Source: Viscum album
Taxonomy: Eukaryota; Streptophyta; Magnoliopsida; Santalales; Viscaceae
Direction: 5' to 3'
Assembly (NCBI GenBank): GCA_963277665.1
Contig: OY728125.1
Location: 1,717,726,889 to 1,717,790,888, forward strand
Length of the DNA: 64,000 nucleotides
Shown here one piece after another: positions 33,340 to 43,699 of the stretch. The notes under the pieces are model-generated. The model was not told the DNA's origin, searched no databases, and saw only the letters and a list, made by a program, of their open reading frames with translations. A program made the translations under genes and the position numbers. Numbering within the stretch: position 1 is the stretch's first letter; each line of letters opens with the position of its first letter.

Positions 33340-35230
33340 TTTGTATGCCTCCATGTAGATAGCCAGTTATAGTTTCAAGAGTTGTATGCACTGATAGCCC
33401 ATCGAGCGATGAGCCTATGATGTAGGGACCTATCACAGTAGAGGCACCAGCTGTACCACTACATGTTGGACCACCGATTCCACCAACCCCTGTAGCAGAG
33501 AGTGTGCATGCCACCTGAACACGTTGCATGAGTTAGAAAATCATAGTCATTTGTGGTTTCGAGGCGAGACAAAATCCCACGTAGTTGAGGGATGGACAAA
33601 GGTGATTTCTAGAGTTTCCAGTCTAGTTAAGACACCAGTAGAGTAAACAGTGATCATTGCTACTTATCTTTTTTAGTGAGGGACCATGAGGATGGTCTGC
33701 TTAGTGATGAGGCTTTGGTATGTGGACCGTTGCCTAAGATAGTACCTTTGGATAGTGTACTGGCTGTATCACTACCCATTGGTCAGCAGTTACTACCGGC
33801 AGTACCAGTAGAGGACACATGTCGGCTTAGTTCCTTACATGTGTTTCAACATTAGATACCCCTCAGGTTTTGAGGTGAGCCCGACTCGTAGGTAAATGAG
33901 GACTGGCTCGAGGAGGTGGTTGAGAGTTCCCTAGAACTTCTACAGCTTCAGTAGGAAGACATGTCAGTAGAGGAGTATTCATCGAAGCATATTGATCTTT
34001 CGTGGTACTCAATGAATACAATACGATCTGTGATTCTGGGCGTGAACTACTGAGCGAGGAGTGTTTAAAGGACATCTGATCCATCACTATTCCTCTATGC
34101 ATTCCTACATATGCTAGGGTGCTAGAGATAACCTTTTTGGTTGAATGTTATTTGGCTGAATGGATACATCCAGTGAATGTTAGCAATGGGAAAGCAGGCA
34201 ACTGGTGCTAGTCTCAGAGACTTGGGCATATAAAATGTTTTAGGAAGAGGATGTGTTATGGATAGATGAATCTACAGGGCAGCAGATGTGGAAGCAGATC
34301 TAGGAGAGCAGCATGTGGTGGTGTACCTTTTGACATGTTACAACTACCCCCTTTTTGTGGACCCCTCCAGGCTCATTGAGCTAGAGGAAATGGGAAGATA
34401 GTTATTTCACACAGTCAAGGAATGAAACCCAAGGGCTATAGGAATGATTCGAGGTACGATTTACGTCTACTACTGGATAACGTATCAAAAGACATAGGTA
34501 CCAATCATTCCATCCTTCCATGAATCTAGTCTAAGACCTAGAGTTCCTGGATAAACCATTTACATGACCCTCACGTCTGGAGATAACTTTGGGAGGAGAC
34601 TCAATAATCACACTTATGCCGACGGTGTGACATGACCCTTTAGGAAAGCGTTTTGGTTGGAACCACTTGGGGGAAGCATCGAGGCCTTACAATGTTATTT
34701 TGGGTTTGGAAATGACATCCACAGTTCACACTCTGATTAACTGTATTAGGAAAAGAGGTTGTGGTTTATCTACAGCATTGTGATGGGGTTTTCCTTGGTC
34801 GACGATAAAGGAAACCCATAAAGAACATGATAAAATCATGCATAGGAGGGTGAATCCAATCACTCGTGAGTTGTCCAACCTCACCATCATGGCAGTAGAA
34901 GTTGAATTTGAGAAAGTCTATACTCCTCAGAAGAGGAACATGGTAGAGGACACACTCAGCAGGTGGTCTGGCCTAGATCTGCTGAGTGAGGCGATAGAGT
35001 AGCTATCCTCTTTTAGATATCCTTTGTGGATAGATATGGATCCGTTTTTCTACAGTATCTTAGAGTCACTCCCCCACTTCTTCAGCGATTCAGGGAGGCA
35101 CGACATGAGGACGCTGACGGCGATATATGATGTGTTCTGATATCCACAAGACATGCAGCTGATGGATTTTCTAAAGGTGGGTAGCATGTCATCCTCTTCA
35201 GAGGATGTACGATGGTACCAGGGTCACTTC
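33340..35230 (+). pseudogene. Element B internal remnants: gag fragment and end of RNase H
   Basis: Near 33550-33640 the plus strand reads WFRGETKSHVVEGWTKVISRV, a weak likeness to the start of a plant gag domain (F-R-G-x-x-x-P...A-x-x-W). Near 34830-34970 it reads RRVNPITRELSNLTIMAVEVEFE followed by KRNMVEDTLSRW, matching the end of RNase H (G-N-x-V-A-D-A-L-S-R). Between them no RT or protease motif could be recognised. RT has therefore been deleted or has decayed beyond reading. Confidence 0.55.
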
Positions 35231-35239
35231 AGGAGAAAG

Positions 35240-36490
35240 TGTTGAGGGAGTTGCACACATCCCCTCTAGTGGTATATCCTGGAGTGGCGAAGATGTACTA
35301 GAATATCCGATGACATAACAACTGGTTGAGAATGAAGAAATAAGTTGCATATTTTGTCTCTCGAAGCCTCACCTGTCAGCAATTGAAGGCGGAACACCAG
35401 GTACCAGAAGGCTTGGTTCATCCTTTAGAGGTCCAAGAATGGAAGTGGGATGGGATATCCATGGAATTCGTGATAGGACTTCCACGTACATCCAGGGGTC
35501 ATGAATTGATTTGGATAATTGTTGGCCAACTCACCAAGTAGGCCCACTTCCTACTGATCAGAGAGCAGAGTTTAGTGGAGATCTTGGGACTCCTCTATGT
35601 GTAAGAGATTGTGTGGTTACATGGAGTACCTTTGACTATTGTCTCCAATCATGAAACATGTTTTACTTCATGACTATGGAAGGGGTTGCAGAAAGCTTTT
35701 GGTACACAGCTTCGTTTGAGCAGTGCCTTCCATCCTCAGATGGATGGCCAGACCGAGCACACCATTCAGACCATCGAGGGCATGCTGCGTGCTTGTGGAC
35801 TCAACATTGGTCATAGCTGGGAGGGTAACTTTCCTTTGGTGGAGTTTTCATAAAACAACAATTATCACTCCACCATTAGGGTGACACCTTTTGAGGCGTT
35901 ATACGGGCAACCTTGCAGTTCACCTCTGTGAAAGACTGACCCAGGGGAGCCAGCACTCGTGGGACCAGAGATGGTACAGGATACCATAGAGAAGATGCAG
36001 ATCATCCAATAGTGGATAAAGGCTGCACAGAGTAGGTAGATGTCATATACCGGCCGAATACTAAGGCCTATAGGGTTCGAGGATGGCGACAATGTCATTC
36101 TACGGGTCTCACCTCGACAAGGTTTGGAAATATTTGGCCGAGGCGGCTAGTTATCTATGAGGTTCATCGGACCTTTTCAAGTCCTCAGCAGAGTTGGTGG
36201 GGTGGATTACCGCTTAGTTCTTCCACCTCAATTGCACCAGGTGCACGACATCTTCCACATATCCCAGGTTAGGAGATACGTGCATGACCCCTCTGACATC
36301 ATCGTCCATGGTGAGCTGGACATCGATGATGGGGAAACTTTTACAGAGGTCCCAGTAGAGATTGAGGATCAACAAGAGAAGGTCCTTCATGGACAGTTGA
36401 TACCTCTAGTGCGTGTTTGCTAACAGCACGTGAACCTCAAGGAGAGCACATGGGAGCGGGAGGCTCAGATGGGGATTCAATACCCCCCCC
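35240..36490 (+). pseudogene. Element B integrase
   Basis: One main frame, with several stops, runs to the 3' end. It includes LHTSPLVVYPGVAKMY and SLTCQQLKAEHQ (the zinc region, with one His now Tyr and one Cys now Ser), GISMEFVIGLPRT (Glu for the first catalytic Asp), IVSNHETCFTS (Asn for the second Asp) and FHPQMDGQTEHTIQTIEGML (catalytic Glu kept). The open end at 36157-36423 is the C-terminal domain with MRFIGPFQVLSRVGGVDYRL, VHDIFHISQVRRYVHDPSD and LIPLVRVC, followed by a stop and STWEREAQM. Two of the three catalytic residues are lost, so the protein is inactive. Confidence 0.9.
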
Positions 36491-36496
36491 CCCCCC
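36483..36496. repeat. Run of 14 C
   Basis: A homopolymer just after the integrase reading and before the 3' LTR of element B. Length is likely to vary and may be miscalled. Confidence 0.8.
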
Positions 36497-36740
36497 GCAT
36501 GTGTTCCCTTAGTTATGAGCTGTGGATTATGGGGACATAGAGTCCTGAGGTCTGGAAAATGTAAAGACCCAGAATTTCCATGTAATTTATTCTATATATA
36601 TGGGAATTTTACGAGTCTGGAAAATCAGATGGCGTATGATTATGAGGCCCGAAGTTCCTGGAATCATCCATCGAAGTTTTGTTGAGATTATTTTAACACA
36701 CATAAGAAGTTTTCTTGAATATGTGGAATAACTCCTAAAC

Positions 36741-37280
36741 TATAAATCAGACCAGAAATCTGAGGGTACTGTTGTGATAAGAATGGCGATTTTACCATAG
36801 GTGCGGGTTAAGATTTGTCGGCGTGGCCCTCCTATGAGAAAACCCAAAAATGGAATAATTGTAAATAAAATAATTAAATAAATTATTTTATTTTTCAAGT
36901 GATTATAACTCACAAATGGTAACTCGGATTAAAATATGAGACCACCACTGAACTCATGAGTGTATTATTTCTTTATATAGACAATAACTTTGGCCAGCGC
37001 GGGCCACCATAGAAATTAGTTTTTGGACGCAAATAAAATAATTATGTGACAATTATTTTATTGTAAAATTTATAACTTCAAAATGGTAACTCGGATTGAA
37101 AATACGAGAGTACCGCTGGGTTTGTTGGGGTGTGTTTTACCTAGGAACTGTCTAACATTGACCAGAACTGGTTGAGGGTGTCTGATAATAAATCATCCAA
37201 ATGTTTTTTTGAGTACATTCAGTAAACACACGAGTGGCGTTTTATAACATTTGAAATGGTGCTTGGAATTGAAATCTGAG
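36741..37280 (+). repeat. Four U3 modules in element B 3' LTR
   Basis: Cores at about 36741, 36921, 37088 and 37260, with intervals near 173 bp, equivalent to 21176-21714. The GTAACTCGGATT...CGAG hairpin core is best kept in the third copy. Confidence 0.65.
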
Positions 37281-37833
37281 GGCACTGTTGAACTCGCAGT
37301 GCCGATATTCACTTATGGAGACTTTCACCTCGACTGTAGTGGGTCAAGAATGTAAGTTGGTTTTTGGTTTTTGTGTGGAAAATAATAAAATAAAATGATC
37401 TCCACTTTATTTTCTTTTGAGATTCCATTGGATATTTTAGGTGGGGTCCATCAGATATAAACATCCACATGGAAGTTGGATGTGGGGACCACCAGACCTT
37501 AACCTCATAAGAGAGGTTATGGTGGGGGGGGGGACCACCCGAAACAAAACCTCCCATGAGATGTTTTGGTGGTGGGGACTACCCTTGTTTTTAAACCTCC
37601 TTGAAAACTCCCATTAATTGGTAGAAACCTCTCAAATCTCTATTAAATGTGGGGGGAGCCACTTGGTATCCTCCCAATAATTATAGCCAACACACCTATT
37701 AAATTGCGCCAACATAATTTAATTAGCTTGCTCCTTTTAAATTTAAATATCCACGTCCTTGGAATTTAGGAAGGTTCCTAATAAATGAACCGTTATAAAT
37801 TCCAATGATTGTTACCTACCTCTCTTCCTCTCC

Positions 37834-37840
37834 TATATAT
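37834..37840 (+). promoter_or_regulatory. TATA box of element B 3' LTR
   Basis: TATATAT within CTCTCCTATATATTGGAATC, aligned with 22266-22273. Confidence 0.55.
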
Positions 37841-38419
37841 TGGAATCATGGGAGGATGTTTGGGGACGACATCACCAACCGACGAAGTGCAGGTAAAGTG
37901 ACATGATGCCCAACACTTGGAGGATTACACTTCCTCCATGAAGAAAGAATTCTTCCAACGAAGAACGCTGACGAGGAGCGACTTTGAATTCCTTCCTCGG
38001 AACCTACTCTGGCGTAGGATTTCGTCGACTACGACGAGCCGATGAAAAAACCGACGATCGAGGAAAATGCTGACGACACCAACATCCATCTTTTCCCAAC
38101 GACCTGATTTCTTCCCTGCACCAATGTCAAAAAACATTGAACAAAGGTAGGGGCCTTATTTTCTAGTTAATTCTTTCCATGAATTTATTTTGTGCATTGG
38201 AAAAGATTCATTGTAGAGGATGTAGAATTTGAATTTCATCATTATCTTTTTTTGATGGACCGATTGATATGATCCTATACACGGAGGGTGTGGGCCAAAC
38301 TAACATGGCCCAACTCCCTATGCAGATATCTTTGGGATGTTCTTCGGCATGGAGATGAAATAACGAGGCGACGAAGGCGACATGCAATGACTTCACTACC
38401 TACGGACTCCACAACCCGC

Positions 38420-38890
38420 ACCACCCTCATGGCGCTTTAGCCGAACCAGATCCTGGCCACCGCTACCCTCCCATGCGCCCGCTGGCCTCCCGGCTCCCTG
38501 CCGCTGCCGGCCTCCCATGCGCCAGCCGGTATCCCGACCGCCCGCCGGTCACCCGTTCCGAGCCGCTCCAGCCGTGCCCCTCGCAGTGTTGGCCAAACCA
38601 GCCTCGACCATCTGGGCCGAGCCAACGAGTTGTGCCCCATGTGTGCCTAGTCGAGCCAGCCTTCTGCCACCCCCTTGGTGCCTCCGGGCCGAACCACCCT
38701 TACACCGATACGCAACCAGTTTTCGCCCTCATGACCGGTCTGCACCCCCGCGCTACTGGCGGCCTGTTGGGCCGGGCCCAGCGGGCCGGGCTAGACCCGA
38801 TGGGTCATGTCGTGATGACCTAAACTGGGTAAGCCTAGAATGGGTCAGGACGGGTCGGTCTAACTGGGTTGGACCGGACACGGGCCCACA
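38420..38890 (+). repeat. GC-rich segment in element B 3' LTR
   Basis: Copy of 22840-23390, with CTCCCATGCG and GCCGCCCG-type repeats and then GGGTC/GACCC words. Open frames of up to 148 codons here do not keep the same sequence as those in the 5' LTR, which argues against coding. Confidence 0.6.
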
Positions 38891-39261
38891 TCGAACCATT
38901 TACACTCCTTCAGCCATATCATTGACAACAAACATCCCTTTGACGAACCATCCAAGACGCTAGAAATATTAGAGCATTATGGTCCTTTATAGTATACCAC
39001 ACTAGAGTTTGGGGTATAGCTGAGATACGGTTAGGTTGGATCATGCACGAATCCAACCGGGCCCCCGGGACTAAAAGGCAAATAACTCTTAGACCGAGCA
39101 TCTGATTGATGCACTGTATGTTTCATTGAGACCCCTATTATGAGGTGGACCGTCAAGATTTTTCTTCGTGCAACTTTGTGGAAGTTGATGTATCGACACT
39201 TGGCTTGAGGGGTGGACCCTCCCAGAATCAAGAGTTCTTGTGCAGAAACCCTGTTGTTGGC

Positions 39262-40010
39262 TGCTCTCTGACTACTGTTCCTGGATCATGTGTGGGTTTG
39301 ACAGTTCTAAATTATATTCGTGGATCATGTGTGGGTTTGATAGCTCTGAAAAATGTTCCTGGATCTTGTGTGGGTTTGACAATTCTGACTACTGTTTCCG
39401 AATCCTATGTGAGTTCGATAGTTCTAACTACTGTTCATGGATCCTATGTGGGTTCGACAGTTATAACAGTTGTTCTTAGATACTGTGTGCATTGGACAAC
39501 TCTGACTACTATTCCTAGATTATGTGTGGGTTTGACAGTTCTGACTACTGTTCCGGGATCCTATGTGGGTTTGAGAGCTTTGACTACTGTTCCTAGATAT
39601 TTTGTGTGTTCAACAATTCTAACTGATATTCCTGGATCCTGTGTGGGTTTGACAGCTCTGACTACTATTCCTGGATCATGTGTGGGTTCGACCGTTCTAA
39701 CTGTTGGTCCTAGATCCTGTGTGGGTTTGACAGCTCTGAATACTGTTTCTAGATCCTGTGTGGGTTCGACTGTTCTGACTACTGTTCCAAGATCCTATGT
39801 GGGTACGACAGTTCTAACAACAATTCCTAGATCCAGTGTGGGTTCAACAGCTCTGACCACTATTCCTGGATCCTCTGTGGGTTCGACAATTCTGACTACT
39901 ATTCCTGGATCTTGTGTGGGTTCGACAGCTTTGACTACTGTTCCTGGATCCTATGTGGGTTTGACAGCTGTGATTTCTATACCAGGATCCAACATGGGTT
40001 CGAAAAAATA
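39262..40010 (+). repeat. 39-bp minisatellite in element B 3' LTR (about 19 copies)
   Basis: Copy of the array at 23757-24540. A 288-codon open frame (39145-40011) runs through it because the unit is 13 codons long. It reads as repeats of SCVGSTALTTVPG type. No domain, no conserved start in the other LTR and no codon pattern support a gene. Confidence 0.9.
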
Positions 40011-40751
40011 GATGATTTTGTGGCTACATCTAATCATCACTAACTCCCTAAAATGTGGTATACCTATGTGAGCTGAGTCAGTAACTTTTTTCTTTTCCTC
40101 ATGATTGACATGGATTACTTGATAACTTAGGTATATGTATGGGAATTTACCTATGTGGGGTTATCTATTGATTTGAATACCTTATGGTTTATCCTTGTTG
40201 GATTTTGTGAGACTATGAGGGTCTCTGGGACCCTACTGACTATCATTATACTCACCCCAACACGGTCTATGCCCGCACATCATTGTGTTGGATGTAGACG
40301 ACAGATAGTGCTGACCGAGTGTGAGTGTACTAGGACTGGACGATACCCGGAGGTGGACCACACGGCGGGAGGTGGACCACTTTGGATCTTTGTGTAGTGT
40401 CAAAAACAAGGTTATACGTTTTTTTATTAAAAAACATCAATGTATACCAGTCACCTTACTTTTAAAATGCCACCACTACCATCTCATATTCAAACATATA
40501 AAACCCATGGTTTAGATAATACCTTTATAAATTTCTTTCTTATTTCCATCCCCAAATCTTATAGTCATCATTGTGAATAGAAATTTAGTATAGGATCTCT
40601 TTATATTAATCCCTAAGAGGTTTTCCAAAGAAGTTGAAGTGTTTTAAAAAATTATTATTTATTTTACATATTATTTTATCACTATAAAATTAAATGAAAA
40701 TTAGAAAAAAATATAAAAAATATCTAAAATAAACTTATATTTTATTATATT

Positions 40752-40791
40752 AATGTTATTACATAAATCTGCCTCTAATTTTAATAACATT
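40752..40791 (+). other. Hairpin before the triple units in element C
   Basis: AATGTTATT and AATAACATT are perfect complements about 20 nt apart. The words ATGTTATTA and AATAACAT also form the inner arms of the element A 75-nt hairpin, which lies at the same place relative to the three units. Confidence 0.5.
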
Positions 40792-40804
40792 GGATTGGAA
40801 ATCA

Positions 40805-41232
40805 TCATTCATGTGTACGGAAGACAAGCACCTCACGAACCAATGTTTTTTCCACCACCACATATCACAGATGTATATAATGATTTATTTAATTTATATA
40901 TTATATATTAATTATATTATTATACCTATTTAATTATTATACCTATTTAATTATTATACCACACTACCCTCATACCTCCCAACCCGTTGGAAGAAAGTAA
41001 TATCACTTGTGTGTACGAAAATCTACCTAATCACGAACTGATGTGATTTGTTTTTAATTATTATTTTTTCATAAAAGTTAATAAGGGAATATGAAATAAA
41101 TATATAAGATATTTTTATCACAATTAAACTTTTGGAATAAATATATCTCTTATACCATCTTACTTTCCATTATAGGGGGGATATGTTGACGTCATTCATG
41201 TGTACGACATACTTCCACCTCACAATGTGATT
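40805..41232 (+). repeat. Three GTACG units about 190 nt apart in element C leader
   Basis: Units at 40805-40845, 41002-41047 and 41190-41232 share T(G/C)ATGTGTACG- or TTGTGTGTACG-type sequence, then an A-rich middle, (CC)TCACGAAC or CCTCACAA, and ATG(TGAT). The TGTACG cores start at 40814, 41012 and 41201, so the spacing is 198 and 189 nt, against 185 and 199 in element A. In unit 2, ATCAC pairs with GTGAT and TTGTG partly with CACGAA. Likeness to the element A apical sequence (GTGCGTAC...GGA...CTCCACG in element sense) is visible but partial. Confidence 0.5.
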
Positions 41233-43699
41233 TGATTCATTCCCCAACAATTCTTAAAATGGAAATGTATAAGAAAAAATTTAATGAATATGTTTGATAT
41301 ATATGGAATCAAATTTATCCACTAATAGTACTATATTATACACCTTTCTTTTATTTTATCCATCTAGAAAATTGAAATATTTTTCATGCTTACATACATC
41401 CTACTATATCCATGAACACTGTATTTCATTTTTTATATAAAACCATTTTGTATTACTATAATAAATATCTTATAAATATATATGATATTTATTTAATGCA
41501 AAAATTGTTGAATATTATTGAATCATGACCATATTATGAGATAATAAAATAATAAATCAAAACATAAATGAAAAATGAAGCATTTATTAACCGAAACATG
41601 TTTTTACAAGGAATTGTTAATAAATGGGTAATGAAAGGTCATTATTAAATAATATATGGTTATATATTTACATATATTGTTGGATAATATATTTATAATA
41701 AAAATATATTTATTTTAAAGTATTTTTTCTCAACTATGAAGGAATTCGAAACACAAGGTAAGGGATTACCATCCCGCTTTAATTTTTTGTGGGATACATG
41801 TTATACTCAAAACATGCTTCATTTTTTGGTTTATAGAATACTGAAGAATTTATTTGATGATTATTCCCTTGAAAATTATGGATATTTAAATATCAATTTC
41901 ATTATCTCTATTTCATGGTGTTTACGATTAAGAAGTTACCGATGGAGAAAGATAATTTTGACTCTATTTTCCTACATTGAGCCATATATTATTTTATGAA
42001 CCTATATTATATTATCTGTTATATATAAAACCAAATAAATAATAAATATTTTGAATACATTTAATATAAAGATATATTTTGTTTCATTTAATGTTATTTT
42101 TTCATAGGTCTTATGATTAAATGTTTCCAATGTGTTAAGGGTTTTATGGCACAATATCATTGTTTATATTGATTGATTATATTGATTATGTCGATGATGG
42201 AATATTATAATAAATATGTAAAAACAATTAATATTCTTATTCTGTGGTTATTTTATGAAAAACATGATGTAACTTCATTATACTATCTTTATGTTCTAAC
42301 AAGTTTAAAATTATAATTTTAATGAAAACCACCATTACTTCTCTATTCTGTTTAAATTCCATTTTCATAAAAAATATTATTTTCTAAAAAAATCAATAAT
42401 GTTCATTAAATTTTCAAAAATATTTATTAAAGAAATTTTATCCTTGTATTAAATTTTAAAAAATGTTTGAACAAATGATTCATGCCATTTTTCAAACAAT
42501 GTATGTTTGGATTTTACCAAAAATCTGAAAAAAAGTATTTTAATGTTTATGGCATGAAAAAAATTTCTACTATAATGACCAATCAATTTCATAAATAATT
42601 ATTTTTTATCACTAATCATCATTTTGAATGAAAATTATTTCCGAAAACATTTATGATTTTTTAGTTTTATAAATGTCTAAATGTTATTTTTATTAATAAA
42701 TATTTTAAATTATTTTTAATGATTACATCATATGACCCAAGGTTTATTTCCAATGAAAAGGATTTTGAATATTTATTATGTGTGTAATGTTTATTTTACC
42801 CTAAAATTATCAACGTTATTTTTTTAATTCACTTTCCTTCTAATATAATGTCATTTGTTATTACATATGATTTATTGGGGATAATGTGGAATAATATCAA
42901 CTTTATTCTTTATCTGGATTGTTCATGTCTATATTGATGAATTTTTTATAATTCCCATTTATTAGACAAGGGGTATGATATGATGAATTATTTAAATATT
43001 TTCAAAATAAATTTCAATTACATGGGATATTATATGATGATTTGAAGATTGTTTTATAGTATTTTGGGACATGAATAATTATGGTTTTTATATTGAGATG
43101 GGTGGGACCCATATATCCCTCTAATTAATTTGAAAATGCTTCATATCAAATGATATAAAAATTTTAATCAAGTCATTGAACATGATCGACTATGGGAAAT
43201 ATGTGAGTCTTGATCCCTAATGGAAAACATATATCTTCTAATCCAAAATGAGAAATATGTGATGATTCATTATCTACTATGTTGATGGTCATTGTAGTTT
43301 TACTTTTCATTATAAAAGGTTTTATATATTTATTATGGGTCCCCAAATTTTTACATGATCATATGGTTCATTATTTATTTATTATTATTTCTCACTCTTA
43401 AGTCCCATGTTTTCTAAAAAGATAATGTTTAATTCCATGAATCATGATTATGATCTACGAATGGTTGGGTTGACCTTTGTATGTTAGGTTCCTGATACAC
43501 TAGCCTTATTATTTTCTTACGATTTCATATGATCAATGATTGATATCCCTTATGTATAACCTTACTAGGAATCTAATGACACCATTTATTATGTTTCTTT
43601 CCCTGTGTTATGATGAATGGATTAAGTAGGGTATCCATAAGATAAGTGCTATGTAATATGTTCTTTTTTAGAGATATTTAAGATCTTTCAAAAAATATA

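Larger units (their letters stand above)
20995..40395 (+). mobile_element. Element B: degenerate Ty3/gypsy retrotransposon with 4.26 kb LTRs, host of element E
   Basis: Direct repeats of the same sequence lie at 20995-24832 plus 32652-33073 (5' LTR, split by element E) and at 36560-40395 (3' LTR, truncated). Without E the 5' LTR is about 4260 bp. A primer-binding site follows at 33077. The internal region is about 3.5 kb, with a weak gag remnant, the end of RNase H and a nearly full integrase on the plus strand. The 3' LTR starts with TGTAAAGACCC at 36560 directly after the coding region. LTR divergence is roughly 20% by eye, so it is older than E, as the nesting requires. The integrase tail resembles Tekay/Del-type elements. 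Confidence 0.9.
36560..40395 (+). repeat. Element B 3' LTR, truncated
   Basis: Starts TGTAAAGACCCAGAATTTCC and follows the 5' LTR through the U3 modules, the TATA box, the GC-rich part and the minisatellite. Similarity ends near 40395 after GAGGTGGACCAC, about 350 bp before the expected LTR end. Element C sequence begins just after, with its own U3 missing, so one deletion probably joined the two elements. Confidence 0.85.

Noticed and set aside
33299..34102. Minus-strand open frames in the element B interior
   Set aside because: They are antisense to the element B interior, whose integrase and primer site set plus orientation, and show no family likeness.
36483..36496. Run of 14 C and the G run near 37525 as functional motifs
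   Set aside because: Simple homopolymers in decayed LTR-element sequence. The polypurine tract itself should directly adjoin the LTR start at 36560, and these do not.
39145..40011. 288-codon open frame as a gene
   Set aside because: It is a by-product of a 39-bp tandem repeat whose length is a multiple of three. The copy in the other LTR is broken and starts elsewhere.
41736..41999. 87-codon open frame MKEFETQGKGLPSRFN...
   Set aside because: No domain. It overlaps a segment that aligns with another LTR copy at 47890-48060, where it is broken, so it is probably LTR sequence.
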